From assembly GCA_017409575.1 (NCBI GenBank), contig JAFQSM010000018.1, positions 1 to 60,851 of the forward strand: a stretch of DNA of 60,851 nt. Direction: 5' to 3'. This DNA comes from Clostridia bacterium (GTDB lineage: Bacteria > Bacillota > Clostridia > Monoglobales > Monoglobaceae). The stretch's first letter is position 1, and the number at the start of each line of letters is the position of its first letter. This document shows, piece by piece, positions 8,920 to 16,949 of this stretch. Made by a program: the position numbers and the translations under genes. The notes beneath the pieces were generated by a model. The model did no database searches. It was not told where the DNA came from and saw nothing but the letters and a program-made list of their open reading frames with translations.

Positions 8920-10656
8920 TTATACATTAACTTCTTCCTCAACAAATTCCTCTGACGGAATTTCTTCCTGTTCTTCAGGCAGCGTTTCAGTCACTTCTTC
9001 CGGTTTTTCCGACTCTTCCTGCGGCTTGTCGGACTCTTCCGGGATTACCATTCCCGGGGTATACGGCTTAAGCTGTTCTGCCGGAGTTTCCTTGTCCAAA
9101 GGATTTACCGTTTCCTCTCTTGGTGCCGCACGATATACGCTTCGGGTCAGCTTTTCAGTCTTTACAACTTCTCCTGCCTTCCTCACAATACGCGAAGAAG
9201 CTATAGCATATCCTCCTGCGCCCTTGTTTGTTATATAAATATAGCCTTTGGGAATCCCGGCATCTTCGGTACGCTCGGTCTCGGGTTCGTATGTTGCTGT
9301 GGTTGTGTGAACAATTTCCACCTTTGTTTCAGGATCCTTGACCCCAAGAATCGAGCAGGTCAGGCGTCTTCCCGACACTTGTGCCGAAATTTTTATTGGG
9401 TATTCGGTATTGTTTTTTATCTTTAAATCAATATATCCTTCGGCGATTGTCGCGTCCTGTCCTGCAGGCATATAACTTACCGGAAGCGAATGTGAAGTCC
9501 TGCTGACAATTTCAAGATTGGCATAAAGTGCTGCCGAATAAAGTGTGGAAGAGGTCTGGCAAATTCCACCGCCTATGCCGCTTTCGACCTTGTTGCCGAT
9601 ATACACTCCTGCCTCACGATAGCCGTTTTCATAGGTTCTTCTTCCTATTGTCTGGTCATATGAAAAAACATCACCCGGCATAAGAATTTTTCCGTTTATG
9701 CGATTTGCAGTCAGGATAACATTCCCGGCACGTGCACTTGAGCTTGTGGAAAAATCAGAAGTCCAGGTACCCATAGTGTCACGGAACAGAAGTTCTTCGA
9801 GCTTTGCCTGTGTCCATTCGGGTTCCTCTGTTTTTACCTCTAATATAACCTCGGGCTGATTTGATTCAAGCGCCTCTTTTAAAGCGGATTTTTCAAGTGT
9901 TATACCCAACTTTTCGGGGGTAATTAAAACTTCTCCATCTTCAAGTCTATACTCCGCATCTTTCATAGGCGCTGTAATTTCTGCATACAGCTTTTCAAGA
10001 TCGGGTTTTTCTTCTTCAATTGTTTCAATCGCAAAATCAATTTTGTTTACAGCCGAATCAAGCGCAGCCTTCAAAAGCTCTGCTGCGGCTTTTTTTCTGT
10101 CCACCATCCGTCCGCCGTGACCGCGCACGATTGTCAGTTTGTCAGTATCTATTATGTATCCTGTCTTCAAAGCTTCCACTTCTTTATCTTTTGCAATCTC
10201 GCTTATTACAGAATCAAGATACTGTTCGTCAACCGAACATTCAAGCGGAATTTCTTCACCTTTAAACAAAAGCTGCAAAATTTTTGATGTTTTTTTGAAT
10301 TTTCCGCCGTCCCTGCCTATTTCAAAAGCCTTTTCGACAGTTTTTTTATTGTCAATTGTCAGGCTGAAGTCGCGCAATCTAACTTCCTTTTTATTCTCCT
10401 CGCATTCAATGACAATTGTTCTGTCCTCTACATTGGTCCCAAAAATCGTCTTGAGTTCATTTTCTGCCTCGTCTGCGGTCATCCCGCCGATTTTTATTCC
10501 CTCGACTTTTATGTTGGGCAAAATTTTTGCATAAGATGTCGTATAAACAAGAAATGAGCAAAGAAGTATAACAGTTGCAAGACCAATCCCGCAAGCCGTC
10601 ACAATGCCTTTCGATTTCTTTATGTAATTTTTTAATTCAGCAAGCACTTTTTTCAT
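8920..10656 (-). CDS. VanW / YoaR-type cell-envelope protein
   Basis: 578 residues. A signal anchor lies at about residues 17-40. Two putative peptidoglycan-binding (YoaR-like) segments follow, the first containing IKIGGMTADEAENEL near residues 52-66. The VanW domain lies at about 310-420 with GDVFSYDQTIG, GGGICQTSSTLYSAAL and SHSLPVSYMPAGQDA. A short G5-like beta segment and a Pro/Glu-rich acidic tail end the protein. VanW proteins are widespread, envelope-associated and of unclear biochemistry; presence does not by itself mean vancomycin resistance. It is divergent from the germination operon. Confidence 0.85.
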   Translation of the reverse strand: MKKVLAELKNYIKKSKGIVTACGIGLATVILLCSFLVYTTSYAKILPNIKVEGIKIGGMTADEAENELKTIFGTNVEDRTIVIECEENKKEVRLRDFSLTIDNKKTVEKAFEIGRDGGKFKKTSKILQLLFKGEEIPLECSVDEQYLDSVISEIAKDKEVEALKTGYIIDTDKLTIVRGHGGRMVDRKKAAAELLKAALDSAVNKIDFAIETIEEEKPDLEKLYAEITAPMKDAEYRLEDGEVLITPEKLGITLEKSALKEALESNQPEVILEVKTEEPEWTQAKLEELLFRDTMGTWTSDFSTSSSARAGNVILTANRINGKILMPGDVFSYDQTIGRRTYENGYREAGVYIGNKVESGIGGGICQTSSTLYSAALYANLEIVSRTSHSLPVSYMPAGQDATIAEGYIDLKIKNNTEYPIKISAQVSGRRLTCSILGVKDPETKVEIVHTTTATYEPETERTEDAGIPKGYIYITNKGAGGYAIASSRIVRKAGEVVKTEKLTRSVYRAAPREETVNPLDKETPAEQLKPYTPGMVIPEESDKPQEESEKPEEVTETLPEEQEEIPSEEFVEEEVNV

Positions 10657-10824
10657 AAAGTCTGTCCTCTCAACAGTTGAATATTCTTCATTTCATATGT
10701 ATTTAAGTTTCTTTCAAATATACCTTGATTTTATCACACAAAGACAAAAAGTCAATAGGTTTTAAAAACTTTTGACCCGACTAAATATTGCAAAAATGGA
10801 AATACTTAACCCGAGGTGATTTTT

Positions 10825-12420
10825 TTGAACTCTGGAAACCTTAATCCGGATAAAAATAACTTTGACGAAAATAACCCCGGTATAAATTCATATATAAAAA
10901 ACAACATTCAAAACAAAGACTCCTTCGCCTACAGGACCGGCAAAGTCAGTCCCGTACTGAAGGAAAACTATGACTTTTTGCGTGATGCCTTTGACGCCGA
11001 TAAAAACTTCGACATTGTCTTTCGGATGTTCAAGGTAAATCTTGACAGCGAGTTTGTCGATGCCTTTTTGATTTTTTATGACGGACTCTCAAACAAAGAA
11101 TATGTCAACCGTGACCTCCTCGCCCCGCTTATGTCAGGAAGGTTGAAGATTAAATCCCCGTGCGAGACACTTGAAGATTCAATACACCAATGTATAATCT
11201 CGCAGGCTCCCAACTCCAGAATTTCTCAACTTAAAAACATTATTGAGCTTGTCGGGTTTGGCAACTGTGCCGTTTTTGTGGACGGTTGCAGTTGTGCCTT
11301 TGTTGCCGACATAAAAGGCTGGGGTTCCCGAAGTGTCGGAACACCGCTTACTGAAGCTGTTCTTTCAGGACCCCAGGAAGCTTTTTGTGAGACGGTAATG
11401 ACGAACATCGCTCTTGTAAGAAAAATCCTGAAAGACCCCAATCTTATTGCCGAGAATATTCCCGTAGGCACAGTAAGCAAAACGCCCTGTGCCCTTATGT
11501 ATATAAACGGAATAACCAACAAAAAGCTTGTAGAAACTGCCCGAAACCGCCTCAAATCAATAGAGACCGAGTACATTTTTTCTTCTGCTGATATTGAAAT
11601 GTTTATCGAAGAAAGTACCGTTTTTCCGCTGCCTCAGCTTCTTAAAAGCGAACGCCCCGACCGTGTTGCCGCACAGCTTAGCGATGGCAAGGTTGCAATT
11701 TTGGTTCAGGGAAGTCCGTTTGTTCTTATTCTGCCTGCCTCTGCCGGCGACCTCGCCGAAGCATCTGAGGACAACTATGTCCGTATTGCCGAGGCAAACT
11801 TTATGCGTTTTGTCCGTCTTATCGGTTGCTTTCTTGCTTTGTTTCTGCCGGGAATTTTCATCAGTATTGCCCTCTACCACCACGAGAGCATCCCGACAGA
11901 CCTGCTTTTTGCAATAGAGGCAAGCCGCGAGCAAATGCCTTTTCCTATTGCCCTCGAGCTTATTGTTATGCTTCTTTCGTTTGAGCTTATCAAAGAAGCC
12001 TCCATTCGTGTCCCCGACCCGATTGGCTCCACCCTGGGCATTGTCGGTGGTCTTATCCTTGGTCAATCCGCGGTATCGGCAAACATAGCAAGTCCACTTC
12101 TTATCATAATCGTCTCACTTTCTGCACTTGGCGCATTTGCCGCACCATCGGCTTCTGTTTCAAGGGCACTTTCGGTTTTGCAGTTCTGGTTTATTTTGTT
12201 TGGCACGCTTGCGGGTTTTCTCGGTCTTGCCTTTGCGATATTCACTCTTGCAATATACCTTGCATCCGGGACTTCATTTGGTGTTCCTTATTTATCCGAT
12301 ATTGCAAATCCTTTTTTTGTAATTCCCATATGGCGTCGTGAAAAAAGACCCCGGAATCTTAATCCGCAAAGTGTTCGCAAACAACCCCACATCAGTCGAA
12401 AATGGAAAGGAGATGTCTGA
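10825..12420 (+). CDS. Spore germination receptor subunit A (GerA family)
   Basis: 531 residues from the TTG at 10825, which has a GAGGTGA site (10813-10819) five nt upstream; an upstream in-frame GTG lies inside that site and is rejected. The protein has a long soluble N-terminal region (about 1-320) with GerA-typical PLMSGRL and SVGTPLTEAVLSGPQEAF segments, then four to five membrane helices (about 330-480) including PFPIALELIVMLLSFELIKEA. GerA-type subunits sit in the spore inner membrane and, with B and C subunits, sense germinants. It is the first gene of a three-gene A-B-C operon. Confidence 0.93.
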   Translation: MNSGNLNPDKNNFDENNPGINSYIKNNIQNKDSFAYRTGKVSPVLKENYDFLRDAFDADKNFDIVFRMFKVNLDSEFVDAFLIFYDGLSNKEYVNRDLLAPLMSGRLKIKSPCETLEDSIHQCIISQAPNSRISQLKNIIELVGFGNCAVFVDGCSCAFVADIKGWGSRSVGTPLTEAVLSGPQEAFCETVMTNIALVRKILKDPNLIAENIPVGTVSKTPCALMYINGITNKKLVETARNRLKSIETEYIFSSADIEMFIEESTVFPLPQLLKSERPDRVAAQLSDGKVAILVQGSPFVLILPASAGDLAEASEDNYVRIAEANFMRFVRLIGCFLALFLPGIFISIALYHHESIPTDLLFAIEASREQMPFPIALELIVMLLSFELIKEASIRVPDPIGSTLGIVGGLILGQSAVSANIASPLLIIIVSLSALGAFAAPSASVSRALSVLQFWFILFGTLAGFLGLAFAIFTLAIYLASGTSFGVPYLSDIANPFFVIPIWRREKRPRNLNPQSVRKQPHISRKWKGDV

Positions 12421-13510
12421 TATAAACACCAAAAACTTTATCTCGTTTGAAAACCGCAGCTTTTATTTTGTGTTGATAAATCTGCTGACTTTCCGAATCT
12501 TTTCACGCCTTCCCTCTCTTTTCCCCAAATTTTCCGGCAGTGCTGCCGCTCTTTCGGCACTGTTTTCGGGTGTGATTGCTTTTGGGGTGATTTTTTTGAT
12601 AAGTTTGTCTTTGAAAAAACATAACTCCCCAAATCTTGCCGATGCTGCCTTTGCTGTATTCGGTAAAATTGGCGGACTTATCGTCTGCATCATAAGTGCC
12701 TTTTGCCTTTTACTTTCTGCAACCGTCACTTTGGGCGAGCTTTGCCATCTGGCAAAGGCAATTTCTTTTCCTGCATCGCCGTTTTGGTTTGTCCTTTTGT
12801 TCTTTGCGGTTTCGGCTGCCTGGGGCGCAAGCCGGGGCGTGGACGCGCTTGCACGCACACACAGTATCTTTGTCCCGGTTATAGTTTTGGGGCTTATTGT
12901 TTTGATTGTCTCTACTGTTTTCAGGGGCAACCTATCAAATCTGGTGCCGATTTTTGGCAGCGGTGCCGAAGCAGTTTTCGGCAAGGGCCTTTCCGGAACT
13001 GTTATGTATACTGATTTGCTTGTTTTCTTTTTGCTTATTCCGCCAAAATCCAAAGCCCCCATTCCCCTGAAAAAAATCCTTACCGCCTCGGCAACAGGAA
13101 TTTTGCTGACCTGTCTTTTTGTTCTTGCTCTCAACCTGTCGGTTTCGCCGTCAATAATTTCAAACGACAGTTTCCCCTTTTATCTGCTTATGAAGGAGGT
13201 TTATTACGGACGGTTTTTTCAGCGGATTGATTCTTTAATGCTGCTTATATCCTCTCTTTCGGGAATGCTTTATCTCTCACTCAACGCTTCTGCCTTTTCG
13301 CATGTTGCAGGGCGCATATTCAATCCCCACCGTCAAAAGCTTATACCGCCTTTTTATATAGCAGGCGTGTCGATTTTTACACTTCTGGCAAATGTACTCA
13401 GTTCAAAAATAATCGGATTTTTGTTTTTTGCCTTTGCTTTTGCCGGAATCCTGCTTGTAATAATAACATTGTTTTTTGCCAAAAGGAGAGTTCCTGATGA
13501 AAATATTTAG
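12413..13510 (+). CDS. Spore germination receptor subunit B (GerB family permease)
   Basis: 365 residues from ATG 12413, which overlaps the stop of the A subunit by 8 bp (translational coupling likely; AAGGAG directly abuts the ATG). A longer frame begins at a GTG at 12338 without a ribosome site. About ten hydrophobic helices fill the protein, as in amino-acid/polyamine-type transporters that the GerB family resembles. It probably binds the germinant. The next gene overlaps its 3' end. Confidence 0.88.
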   Translation: MSDINTKNFISFENRSFYFVLINLLTFRIFSRLPSLFPKFSGSAAALSALFSGVIAFGVIFLISLSLKKHNSPNLADAAFAVFGKIGGLIVCIISAFCLLLSATVTLGELCHLAKAISFPASPFWFVLLFFAVSAAWGASRGVDALARTHSIFVPVIVLGLIVLIVSTVFRGNLSNLVPIFGSGAEAVFGKGLSGTVMYTDLLVFFLLIPPKSKAPIPLKKILTASATGILLTCLFVLALNLSVSPSIISNDSFPFYLLMKEVYYGRFFQRIDSLMLLISSLSGMLYLSLNASAFSHVAGRIFNPHRQKLIPPFYIAGVSIFTLLANVLSSKIIGFLFFAFAFAGILLVIITLFFAKRRVPDENI

Positions 13511-14681
13511 TATTTTTTTAGCTTTCGTTCTATCTTTTTCGCTTTGCGGATGCTACGACAGCAAAGAAATCGACGAAACCGCATATATCATCGCACTTGG
13601 GATTGACAAAGCCGGGTCTTCGGGGTTTAACTACACATTTCAATTTTCTGCACCTCTTGCCACCACAAACCACGAGGGCGGCGGTGGCGAAAAAGAAGGC
13701 GACTCAAAGGAAAATCCCACCGTTCGCAATGTCGTAATAAATGCTCCTGACTTTTATACCGCAAAAAACCTGACAAACAATTTTTTAAGCAAAACTGTGG
13801 ATATGTCACACCTCAAACTGATTGTTTTTTCGGCATCTGTTGACCAAAACGGTTTTTCGCAGCATTCCCAGTTTATGCTGCGCGAACGGGAAGTCAGGCC
13901 CCACACCGCGGTTGCTTTGTCCACAGCAACCGCCGAAGAGTTTTTAAAAAGCATCAACCCCGAGCTTGAAGCCAACACCGCCAAATATTATGAGCTTATG
14001 TCTCTTCGTTCCAACAATGTATATTCCCCGACCAAACAGCTTTCGGACTTTGTTGATGAGATAAGCTCCGAAAGCGGTGTCTCGTGTCTTCCGACCGCTT
14101 CTCCCGGAGGTGTAGCACAACCATCTGCAATTCAAAGCAGTGCAAACGGCTGGATTTCGATTGGTGACACAAATATCAAATCGCAAAAAGCCCGGATGCA
14201 AGGAATGGCAGTATTCAAAAAAGGTCAGCCGGCCGCGGTTCTGGATGGCAACTTTGCAATGATTTACAATATTTTAAACCGCGACATAAAAAGCTGTATC
14301 ATAACACTTAAAAACCCTCGCCTCAAGGACTCGTTTTTAAGTTTTCGGCTGAATATACCCCACCCGGCAGAATATTCACTTGACAATACAAAAAAGCCTT
14401 GCCACATAAAAATCAGCCAAGGCTTTGATATTGAATTTTTCGGCAACAATTTGCCAAGCGGATTCTCCTCTTATGACGAGCTTTTTTCCTTTGCCGACCG
14501 CTCCATAACCCAACAAATTTCGGAATATTTTTACGAGCTTTCGCGTGGTTGTCGTGCCGATATTATGAAGATAGGCGACTCTTTTAAAAAAAGCTTTCTG
14601 ACAAGCGAAAAGTTTCTTACATCAAGTTGGGAAAGTATGTTCACTTCGGCAGAATTTGATGTTGACATCTGCTTTATTTAA
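13497..14681 (+). CDS. Spore germination receptor lipoprotein subunit C (Ger(x)C family)
   Basis: 394 residues. ATG 13497 follows AAAGGAG and overlaps the B subunit by 14 bp. The lipoprotein signal peptide ends in LSFSLCGC, with the lipobox cysteine at about residue 19, followed by YDSKEIDETAYIIALGID, which is the typical start of GerC proteins ('W--REL-----V-A-GID'). It is tethered to the outer face of the inner spore membrane. The gene is convergent with mtaB and overlaps its end by 8 bp. Confidence 0.9.
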   Translation: MKIFSIFLAFVLSFSLCGCYDSKEIDETAYIIALGIDKAGSSGFNYTFQFSAPLATTNHEGGGGEKEGDSKENPTVRNVVINAPDFYTAKNLTNNFLSKTVDMSHLKLIVFSASVDQNGFSQHSQFMLREREVRPHTAVALSTATAEEFLKSINPELEANTAKYYELMSLRSNNVYSPTKQLSDFVDEISSESGVSCLPTASPGGVAQPSAIQSSANGWISIGDTNIKSQKARMQGMAVFKKGQPAAVLDGNFAMIYNILNRDIKSCIITLKNPRLKDSFLSFRLNIPHPAEYSLDNTKKPCHIKISQGFDIEFFGNNLPSGFSSYDELFSFADRSITQQISEYFYELSRGCRADIMKIGDSFKKSFLTSEKFLTSSWESMFTSAEFDVDICFI

Positions 14682-15927
14682 AGGTGTAGCTGACAATCTT
14701 TCCGCTTATGTCCTCATCGCTTTCGACAAATACATCCATATAGTTTGGCGTTGTCGCATGAAATCTGCCGTCCTTTGTACGCACTTCGACAAGGACATCT
14801 ACAGTCTTGCCATTGTATGAATTATAGAAATCAGCCTTCATCTGTTTTTCAAGTTCAAGCATTTTCTGACTGCGCAGCTCTTTGACTTGTTCGGGCACCT
14901 GATTTTCCATCTCTGCCGCCACCGTGCCGGGTCGTTTTGAGTACTTGAAAATATGCATCTGCATAAAGCCGATGTTTTTGCAGAAATTGTATGATTCCTC
15001 AAATTCCTCATCGGTCTCGCCCGGGAAGCCAACCATAAGGTCTGTCGTTATTGAGGTATCTTTGATATTTTCCCTCAAAAGTCTTACCGCTTGCATATAT
15101 TCCTCAGCTGTATAACGGCGTTTCATACGCGCAAGGGTCTTTGTCGAGCCGCTTTGAAGTGACAGATGAAACTGCGGGCAAAGGTTGGACAGGTTTTTGA
15201 TTCGGTTAACAAAATCTTCGGTTATAACAACAGGCTCAATCGAGCCAAGGCGTACTCTTTTTATTCCGTCAACACTGCAAACCGCCTCAACAACATCAAT
15301 AAGCGAAAGTCCGCTTTTCAAGTCCTTGCCATAAGAGCCTATATGGATACCTGTCAGCACAACCTCCGAAAATCCGTTTTGTGCAAGGGATTTTACCTCA
15401 TCGACGATTTTTCCGATTTCGCGCGAGCGCACAGGTCCCCTTGCATATGGAATTATGCAGTATGTGCAAAAATTGCTGCAACCGTCTTCAATCTTGACCG
15501 TTGCGCGAATACGGCTCTGGTCCGATGCCGCTGCCAGTTCTTCAAAGCTTCTTTCTTTCATTATGTCACTTTGAAGTATCCGGCGTTTGCCTTTTAATGC
15601 GTCTTCCACAAGCTCGCATATCCTGCCCCTGCCCGAGGTGCCAATCATCACATCTACATCGGGTGAGTCTTTCAGCGCATCGGGGTCGGTCTGCGAATAA
15701 CATCCCATAACTGCAACTATGGCATCAGGATTATCTTTTTTTGCCTTGTGTATCTGCTGCCTTGATTTTTGAGCCCCCATACTTGTCACCGCACAGGTGT
15801 TGACTACAACAACATCAGCCTTGCCTGATTTTACCACAGTATAGCCTTTTTGCCTGAATATTTCAGCAAGTGCCTGACTCTCATAAAAATTGGTTTTGCA
15901 GCCTAAAGTTATAAATTTTACTTTCAT
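14674..15927 (-). CDS. mtaB: tRNA (N6-L-threonylcarbamoyladenosine(37)-C2)-methylthiotransferase
   Basis: 417 residues from ATG 15927 (MKVKFITLGCKTN); a longer frame upstream is AT-rich and overlaps the promoters, so it is rejected. Domains in order: an N-terminal UPF0004 Fe-S domain (Cys in TLGCKTN, NTCAVT and MGCYSQ), a radical-SAM core with CSNFCTYC (CxxxCxxC), and a C-terminal TRAM-like domain. The enzyme converts t6A37 to ms2t6A37 in tRNAs reading ANN codons. IIPYARGPVRSR distinguishes MtaB from MiaB and RimO. Confidence 0.92.
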   Translation of the reverse strand: MKVKFITLGCKTNFYESQALAEIFRQKGYTVVKSGKADVVVVNTCAVTSMGAQKSRQQIHKAKKDNPDAIVAVMGCYSQTDPDALKDSPDVDVMIGTSGRGRICELVEDALKGKRRILQSDIMKERSFEELAAASDQSRIRATVKIEDGCSNFCTYCIIPYARGPVRSREIGKIVDEVKSLAQNGFSEVVLTGIHIGSYGKDLKSGLSLIDVVEAVCSVDGIKRVRLGSIEPVVITEDFVNRIKNLSNLCPQFHLSLQSGSTKTLARMKRRYTAEEYMQAVRLLRENIKDTSITTDLMVGFPGETDEEFEESYNFCKNIGFMQMHIFKYSKRPGTVAAEMENQVPEQVKELRSQKMLELEKQMKADFYNSYNGKTVDVLVEVRTKDGRFHATTPNYMDVFVESDEDISGKIVSYTFK

Positions 15928-15978
15928 TTTCAAAACTTCCAGTTCTTTTTGGTTTTCCAAATAAAAATTTGTGATAAA

Positions 15979-16023
15979 ATTATACACTTTTTTATTGACT
16001 ATTTCAAGAAAAAAATATATAAT
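15979..16023. promoter_or_regulatory. Overlapping divergent promoters for mtaB and the HPr-like gene
   Basis: Plus strand: TTGACT (15995-16000), 17 bp, TATAAT (16018-16023), toward the HPr-like gene. Minus strand: TTGAAA (plus 16002-16007), 17 bp, TATAAT (plus 15979-15984), toward mtaB. The two -35 boxes are one base apart, so both promoters cannot be occupied at once. Confidence 0.7.
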
Positions 16024-16101
16024 ATATACGATTGAAGGGAATTTTTTCAACTTATTGAATTTTTTTGCCTCTCAATCAAACAAAGTTTAGGAGGTTTTTT
16101 T

Positions 16102-16329
16102 ATGAAAACATTCAATGTTTTGCTCAGTTCTATCAACGATGTTAAAAACTTTGTCAACATTGTAAGCCGTTTTGACTACGACATTGATCTGGCTTCGGGC
16201 AGATATGTTGTTGATGCAAAGTCTATTATGGGTATCTTCAGTCTTGACCTCAGCAAGCCTATCGCTGTTGAAGTTCAGAATGATGACTGTGCTGACCTTT
16301 TGGAACTTCTCAAGCCCTACATCCAGTAG
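16102..16329 (+). CDS. HPr-like protein lacking the phosphorylatable histidine
   Basis: 75 residues with the HPr size and plan: beta-alpha-beta start (MKTFNVLLSSINDVKNFVNI), the conserved V-AKSIMGIFSLDL segment at about residues 37-50 (HPr: VNGKSIMGIMSL), and a C-terminal helix. The G-H-RPA loop carrying His15 is absent; that position is filled by INDVKNF. The serine of KSIMG, the HPr-kinase target in Gram-positives, is kept. It is therefore not a PTS phosphocarrier; a Crh-like regulatory role is possible but unproven. Strong AGGAGG ribosome site and its own promoter. Confidence 0.75.
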   Translation: MKTFNVLLSSINDVKNFVNIVSRFDYDIDLASGRYVVDAKSIMGIFSLDLSKPIAVEVQNDDCADLLELLKPYIQ

Positions 16330-16441
16330 TCCAAAACTCAGACAAAAATATTGCACGGGCAACACCTTTTGGTCTTTCGTTTTTAAAACGAATTTAAGAC
16401 CTTGGGTTTTTGTGCCCTTTTGTGCGTTTGGTTGATTGATT

Positions 16442-16912
16442 ATGAATAATAAAGAATTTTTTATGTCTGCTGCGCTTCGCGAGGCAGAAAAAGCATATGC
16501 CCTGGGCGAGACTCCCATCGGTGCAGTCATCGTCAAAGACGGCAACATCATTGCCTCTGCTCACAACATGCGCGAAACAGGCAAATGCGCACTCTATCAC
16601 GCCGAAATCCTTGCAATCCACCAGGCTTGTCGGGTTCTTGGCGGTTGGCGGCTCAGTGATTGTGACCTTTATGTCACTCTTGAGCCCTGCATAATGTGCA
16701 GCGGTGCAATCAGCCAGTCAAGAATAAAAAATCTTTATTTCGGGGCATCTGACCCCAAAGGCGGTGCCGTGCTTTCGGCATCGGTGCAAAACGCCGACGG
16801 ACTTTTCCCTCAGACCAACTGCGAATGCGGAATTTTGCTTGAGGAATGTTCCACAATTCTCAAAAACTTCTTCAAGGATTTGCGAGACGGCAGATTTAAC
16901 AAATGTAAATAA
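16442..16912 (+). CDS. tadA: tRNA adenosine(34) deaminase
   Basis: 156 residues from ATG 16442 (a TTG two codons earlier and ATG 16463 are alternatives; none has a strong ribosome site). Zinc-binding deaminase motifs are complete: HAE in YHAEILAI and PCIMC in LEPCIMCSGAI. G-TPIGAVIV near the N-terminus is typical. It converts A34 to inosine in tRNA-Arg(ACG) so that one tRNA reads CGU, CGC and CGA. The 110 bp before it hold an imperfect hairpin (about 16370-16403) that may end the HPr-like transcript. Confidence 0.92.
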   Translation: MNNKEFFMSAALREAEKAYALGETPIGAVIVKDGNIIASAHNMRETGKCALYHAEILAIHQACRVLGGWRLSDCDLYVTLEPCIMCSGAISQSRIKNLYFGASDPKGGAVLSASVQNADGLFPQTNCECGILLEECSTILKNFFKDLRDGRFNKCK

Positions 16913-16949
16913 TTAAATTTATATACTTATTCTTAGGAGGAAACTTTAA

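Noticed and set aside
8920..10656. Vancomycin resistance determinant
   Set aside because: VanW-domain proteins are widespread; no vanHAX or vanRS genes are present.
12338..12412. Upstream GTG start for the germination B subunit
   Set aside because: No ribosome site, and it would overlap the A subunit by more than 80 bp; ATG 12413 fits coupled translation.
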